Shown here: piece after piece, positions 62,201 through 64,000 of the stretch
How positions within the stretch are numbered: the first letter of the stretch is position 1
Layout of the letters: each line of letters opens with the position of its first letter
Origin: Tridacna crocea
Lineage: Eukaryota > Mollusca > Bivalvia > Cardiida > Cardiidae
Length of the DNA stretch: 64,000 bases
NCBI GenBank assembly: GCA_943736015.1
Contig: OX031062.1
Span: 2,710,501-2,774,500 of the forward strand
Reading direction: 5' to 3'
Translations under genes and position numbers: made by a program
The notes under the pieces: generated by a model
Told to the model about the DNA's origin: nothing
The model's input: the letters and a program-made list of their open reading frames with translations, nothing else
Database searches by the model: none

Positions 62201-63571
62201 TGCAATTTTCTTGACCCTGGTGCAGTTGTTTACGGTATTATCTCCCCTTGAACTTTTTTTTAACTCTTACTTTTGGACTAAACCATAATGCATTCTGTAA
62301 CAAAGACCTGCTTTCGTGACAAGGAGCTGGTTGGGGGTATAATCACATTTAGTGATAGCTTTAGTTTAATGCAGGATCTTACCTGAGTACTCATCTAATA
62401 CACCTTTTCCCACAATCTTTTTAGCTGTGTACTAAATGACAAAATTTTAGAATGGTCCAAATTGAAAGCACTTGCAGACAACAAAATAAACTGAACTCAA
62501 AAATTTCAAATTTGTTTCAAGCAAGGTAGAAAATATTGTGGGAAAAGGAGAAAATACTGGTTACCAGCATTTTCTCCTTTTCCTACAATATTTTCAAACG
62601 GCTTCTATCTCAGGGTCGTAAAATCCAGGGATTGTTTGGTAAAGGTTTACAGCGCTTTTTCCTCATTGTAGATTAAACTCAGTATTATTTAGGAAAGGGT
62701 TAAAGTTCTGCAAACTAGTGCACTTTAGCTGCTTAACTCTTTACCACACAAGAAAATTTTAGACCGGTCCAAATTGAAAATATTTGCAGACGAAAACATT
62801 GAGGGAAAAGGAGAAAATGCTGGTTAAAAGAAACTCCATGAAAGCTTGGAGAGGATCATTGGCAGCCACAATATAACTAAAATGTTGAAAACAGCTTTAA
62901 CCCTTTACCAAATGACAAAATTTTGGACTGGTCCAAATTGAAAGCGTTTGCAGACGACAAAATGAAATGTGACTAAAGAATTAAAATTTGTTTTGGAAAG
63001 GGAAGAAAACATTGTGGGAAAAGGAGAAAATGCTGGTTACCAGCATTTTCTCCTTTTCCCACAATGTTTTCAAAAGGTTTCTTTCACAGGGGTGTTAAAA
63101 GTCAGGATTGTGTGGTAAAGGGTTAACTCTTTACCAAACTACAAAATTTTAGGTAGTCTAAATTGAAAGCATCTGCAGACGACAAAATAAACATGAATCA
63201 AAAAATGAAATTTGATTTGGGAAGGGTAGAAAACATTGTGGAAAAAGGAGAAAATACTGGTTACCAGCATTTTCTCCTTTTCCCACAATGTTTTCAAAAG
63301 ACTTCTTTTGAGAGGGTTGTTAAAAGTCGGGATTGTGTGGTAAAGGGTTAAACACCATACCATCAATCAATCATTGGCTGCCATGACATAATTGAAATAT
63401 ATTGAGACTGTTACTACCAGTCATTAAACATCATACAATCAATCATTAAGAAATGTAGGAAGGAACTTTTTCCAACCAATATTTGCACGAGAAACGAAAA
63501 AAAAAAAAGTTGTTTATCATGTGCAAAACTGCGCTATTATCTATTGTTTCAGCAAGGAAAAATACAGTTAG
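52867..63571 (+). CDS. TIMMDC1: TIMMDC1-like mitochondrial complex I assembly factor, copy 2 (7 coding exons)
   Basis: Exons 52867-53243, 54786-54945, 56168-56253, 59091-59158, 60985-61066, 61617-61718 and 63553-63571 join to 297 residues (human TIMMDC1 has 285). The N terminus (1-~100) is unrecognised. From VEAFMKKETGFERVKRYLIV it follows the TIMMDC1 order: helix GVQITGLVAMAGFFISIY, spacer FTYKQRKFEQ, helix AGFRVVWLCTRLFAPMM, VVTLGLTIYL, LGLGGVTSALNRNMMAGGLG, and helix FLHAFSVGSIIGLVLG. It is the divergent partner of copy 1, with exon phases 2-2-0-2-1-2-2 aligned to copy 1's 2-0-2-1-?-2. The ATG at 52867 lies directly after an acceptor-like ctatattacag, so a noncoding first exon is likely upstream. 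Confidence 0.75.
53270..53527. mobile_element. Family A with internal duplications
   Basis: GGTAGAAAACATTTGGTTTGGGAAGGATAGAAAAC duplicates the left base and TTCAAAAGGCCATA is triplicated at the right; ends GTAAAGAGTTAA. Confidence 0.78.
53524..53752. mobile_element. Family A, subfamily iii, shares TTAA on both sides
   Basis: TTAACCCCTTACTCCATAGA...GGGGTAAAGGGTTAA; left TTAA belongs to the previous copy, right TTAA to the family F piece. Confidence 0.88.
53749..53990 (+). mobile_element. Family F, 5' part
   Basis: TTAAAGGTGGCCCTTCAGAT through CACACAGACAAAGCTT, then homology ends. Confidence 0.75.
53991..54559. other. Copy 2 intron, mostly unrecognised
   Basis: An inverted repeat (54346-54452: GATGAAAGATCGAAATTTAT / complement) whose text resembles 49845-49980. 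Confidence 0.5.
54560..54762. mobile_element. Family A, drifted
   Basis: Hairpin 54643-54710 intact; it ends 24 bp before the next exon, so its right flank overlaps the acceptor region. Confidence 0.75.
54786..54945 (+). CDS. TIMMDC1: Copy 2 exon: first TM helix
   Basis: Acceptor tctatttccag, donor gtaagttc. 160 bp, phase 2 in, phase 0 out; PNTFPDEHRKFVLAGVQITG ... FTYKQRKFEQ. Confidence 0.8.
55275..55503. mobile_element. Family A, subfamily iii
   Basis: TTAACCCATTACCCCACAAG...GGAGTAAAGGGTTAA. Confidence 0.88.
55515..55713. mobile_element. Family A, left end lost
   Basis: TTGAAAGCATTTGCAGAGGA..., hairpin with CTAGTTATCAG tip, ...GTGTGATAAAAGGGTTAA. Confidence 0.75.
55795..56066 (+). mobile_element. 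Family O MITE (G/C-run ends)
   Basis: GGGCGGATCCAGAGGGGGGG ... CCCCCTGAGAAAGATATCTG then GATCC. An inverted copy lies at 60186-60509. Confidence 0.8.
56168..56253 (+). CDS. TIMMDC1: Copy 2 exon, 86 bp
   Basis: Acceptor ctttgcag, donor gtaagtaa. Phase 0 in, phase 2 out; GRISTLLTKGAQAGFRVVWL ... APM. Confidence 0.8.
56301..56530. mobile_element. Family A with chimeric stem
   Basis: TTAACCCTTTCCCAAAC...TTTGGGAAAGAGTTAA; stem GGAGAAATTGCTCGTTACGA combines subfamily i base and iii tip. Confidence 0.87.
56555..57125. repeat. ~112-bp tandem repeat, five units
   Basis: AAGATAACCGAGTAACATAT ... CCTTTGTTTTTATCCTTGGT ... TGATTTTTGACATAAATGTG recurs at intervals of 111-113 bp. Confidence 0.9.
57160..57340. 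repeat. Foldback (inverted repeat ~85-bp arms)
   Basis: Left arm TATTCACCAACCATTCTTAA ... AGAACTTCTGATTGGCTAAA, central CCATTTGG, right arm complementary to CACTAAGAACG. Confidence 0.85.
57388..57616. mobile_element. Family A MITE
   Basis: TTAACTCTTTACCAAACAAT...ATTTGGTAAAGAGTTAA; hairpin mismatched (CTCCTTGTCCTACAAAATTT). Confidence 0.85.
57785..58090 (+). mobile_element. tRNA-derived SINE, third type
   Basis: A-box-like TTTGGCTGAGTGATTATGGT and B-box GGGTTCGAATACGGCC at ~57883-57960. The preceding GAGACTTCTCCACCATGCAG block recurs at 43690 and 58570. Confidence 0.55.
58105..58333. mobile_element. Family A MITE, shares TTAA with next
   Basis: TTAACTCTTTACCAAACAAT...GTGTGGTAAAGAGTTAA. Confidence 0.88.
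58330..58558. mobile_element. Family A MITE, opposite orientation
   Basis: TTAAGTCTTTAACAAAAGAC...GTGTGGTAATGAGTTAA. Confidence 0.87.
58660..58890. mobile_element. Family A MITE
   Basis: GTTCTTTACCAAATGAC...GTGTGGTAAAGAATTAA; tip changed to GCTGTTTACCAGCTTTTTCT. Followed by decayed pieces at ~58905-59000 and 59185-59380. Confidence 0.8.
59091..59158 (+). CDS. TIMMDC1: Copy 2 exon, 68 bp
   Basis: Acceptor tttttgctttcag, donor gtaagtga. Phase 2 in, phase 1 out; VVTLGLTIYLNNTNPLNYAL GL. Confidence 0.82.
59690..59952. mobile_element. Family B MITE
   Basis: TGGCTTGCAACACGCGAAAA...CGTGTGTTGCAAACCA; both GC-rich stems intact. Confidence 0.82.
60186..60509 (-). mobile_element. Family O MITE, inverted relative to 55795
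   Basis: GCGCGGATCCAGATATCTTT ... CCCCCCTCTGGATCCGCCC, with a long G run at 60450-60470 and an extra ~30 bp near 60350. Confidence 0.8.
60658..60848. mobile_element. Family A lacking the right hairpin arm
   Basis: Left arm GGAGAAAATGCTGGTTACC joins directly to AAAAGGCTTCTTTCTCAG; TTAA at both ends. Confidence 0.85.
60850..60962. mobile_element. Family A, right half
   Basis: CCCAACACAAGTTTAAATTT...ATTTGGTAAAGAGTTGA; ends 22 bp before the next acceptor. Confidence 0.7.
60985..61066 (+). CDS. TIMMDC1: Copy 2 exon, 82 bp
   Basis: Acceptor tttttttacag, donor gtaagtaa. Phase 1 in, phase 2 out; VTSALNRNMMAGGLGFLHAF SVGSII. Confidence 0.82.
61211..61333. mobile_element. Family B, right half
   Basis: One GC-rich stem (TTGGATTAGCCTTCGCGGAC ...) and end TTTTGTAGGCC. 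Confidence 0.7.
61349..61542. mobile_element. Family A lacking the left hairpin arm
   Basis: GAATGAAGCCTTTA joins directly to GGTAACCAGCATTTTCTCCT; TTAA at both ends. Confidence 0.85.
61617..61718 (+). CDS. TIMMDC1: Copy 2 exon, 102 bp
   Basis: Acceptor gttttcacag, donor gtgagtat. Phase 2 in and out; LVLGTGMYFQQSSTNRTQDV ... YHE. Confidence 0.8.
61743..61966. mobile_element. Family A MITE, mixed ends
   Basis: Left TTAACTCTTTACCACACAAT (subfamily with ACCACAC), right GTTTGGGAAAGGGTTAA (subfamily with CCCAAAC): apparent recombinant. Confidence 0.85.
61970..62110 (+). repeat. ~75-bp duplication with GTCTGTCCGT
   Basis: GGTATACTGGAATC(T/A)CCATG GCTGTCTGTCCGT appears twice; common molluscan-type dispersed repeat. 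Confidence 0.65.
62111..62420. other. Copy 2 intron, nothing recognised
   Basis: AT-rich, no repeat family, exon or structure seen. Confidence 0.4.
62423..62651. mobile_element. Family A MITE, ends drifted
   Basis: GTACTAAATGACAAAATTTT..., hairpin with AATATTGTGGG/CCTACAATATT, ...TTTGGTAAAGGTTTA. Confidence 0.78.
62733..62830. mobile_element. Family A, left third
   Basis: TTAACTCTTTACCACACAAG ... GGAGAAAATGCTGGTTAAAA, then SINE-type text AGAAACTCCATGAAAGC. Confidence 0.75.
62897..63126. mobile_element. Family A MITE, shares TTAA with next
   Basis: TTAACCCTTTACCAAATGAC...GTGTGGTAAAGGGTTAA. Confidence 0.9.
63123..63351. mobile_element. Family A MITE, same orientation as previous
   Basis: TTAACTCTTTACCAAACTAC...GTGTGGTAAAGGGTTAA. 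Confidence 0.9.
63553..63571 (+). CDS. TIMMDC1: Copy 2 last exon (coding part)
   Basis: Acceptor tctattgtttcag; C completes Asn, then KEKYS and TAG (63569-63571). Very short coding part, chosen because acceptor quality and phase both fit. Confidence 0.55.
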
Positions 63572-63574
63572 GAG

Positions 63575-63926
63575 AGGCTTCACAGAGAATGATCTGATTG
63601 TTTAGAACAACAGCCCTTTTCATTGAGTGAAACTCCGGTGACCTTGCCCTTCAGCTGTACTAAGACAATCTGATTGTTAAGAATAACACCCGTTTTCATC
63701 GAGTGAAACTCCGGTGACCTTACAATTCAGCTGTACTATGACAACTTGATTGTTTAGAACAACAGCCCTTTTCATTAAGCGAACCTCGAGTGACCAAATT
63801 CCCCCGCTGTACTACGATGATCTAATTACTTAGAATAACAGCCCTTTTCATCGAGTGAAACTTGGGTGACCCTATCCTTCAGCTGTACTACGATGTTCTG
63901 ATTCTTTAGAACAACAGCCCTTTTCA
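63575..63926. repeat. 77-bp tandem repeat in the presumed 3' UTR, about 4.5 units
   Basis: AACAACAGCCCTTTTCATTG, AGTGAAACTCCGGTGACCTT and TTCAGCTGTACTA recur at 77-bp spacing. Confidence 0.88.
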
Positions 63927-64000
63927 TTAATCCTTTACTGAACAATCCCTGGTCTTTACAACCCAGATGAAGATGCCTTCTGAAATCATTTTGGGAAAAG
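63927..64000. mobile_element. Family A, cut by window end
   Basis: TTAATCCTTTACTGAACAAT...ATCATTTTGGGAAAAG. Confidence 0.8.

Overview
The window looks like nuclear DNA of a bivalve mollusc. It is AT-rich and intron-rich, its introns follow GT-AG rules, and it is crowded with short non-autonomous elements and tRNA-derived SINEs. It also carries a ~145-bp internally tandem element with 'AACAAGAGGGCC...CAGGTGAGCTAAAA' ends. From memory, that repeat repertoire best fits a dreissenid-type (zebra/quagga mussel-like) or related heterodont bivalve; this cannot be proved without a search. Nothing bacterial, viral or organellar is visible.

Five protein-coding loci were rebuilt by eye from splice sites and reading phase. 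(1) Bases 129-3283 (+): a two-exon secreted PAN - 4x CCP/sushi - PAN - Link protein. (2) Bases 5379-16536 (-): five exons of a single-pass membrane receptor, with a Cys-containing ectodomain end, a TM exon and a long cytoplasmic tail of YxxL motifs ending near 'YFVLEK'. (3) Bases 26933-32295 (-): the 3' part of a second receptor of the same type, with two stalk exons, TM, basic juxtamembrane exon and a tail with repeated YFVLEP-type motifs and an ITAM-spaced cluster. No ectodomain was found upstream of it. (4) Bases 39000-51207 (-) and (5) 52867-63571 (+): two divergently transcribed, head-to-head paralogues of the Tim17-related complex I assembly factor TIMMDC1. They share intron positions, phases and exon sizes (68-bp and 102-bp exons identical in length).

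Layout: 0-3.3 kb PAN/CCP/Link gene; 3.3-5.4 kb repeats; 5.4-16.5 kb receptor A with its introns full of MITEs, minisatellites and foldbacks; 16.5-26.9 kb almost entirely repeats, including nested elements and a near-perfect 451-bp palindrome; 26.9-34.4 kb receptor B, whose stalk exons lie in a ~2-kb tandem duplication; 34.4-39 kb repeats; 39-64 kb the TIMMDC1-like pair, with introns carrying the 24-unit 145-bp array (45.1-48.8 kb) and dozens of copies of one hairpin MITE.

The dominant structure is 'family A', a ~228-bp foldback MITE. Its ends read TTAACCCTTTACC...GGTAAAGGGTTAA, and a ~65-bp perfect hairpin sits in the middle. Roughly 60 full, partial or degenerate copies are visible, mostly beyond 34 kb. 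The TTAA target duplication and CCCT/AGGG ends suggest piggyBac-type mobilisation (inference). Several copies abut while sharing one TTAA. Subfamilies have different stem sequences that change on both arms together, and some copies lack one or both hairpin arms. Other families (B to O below) are named here only for cross-reference.
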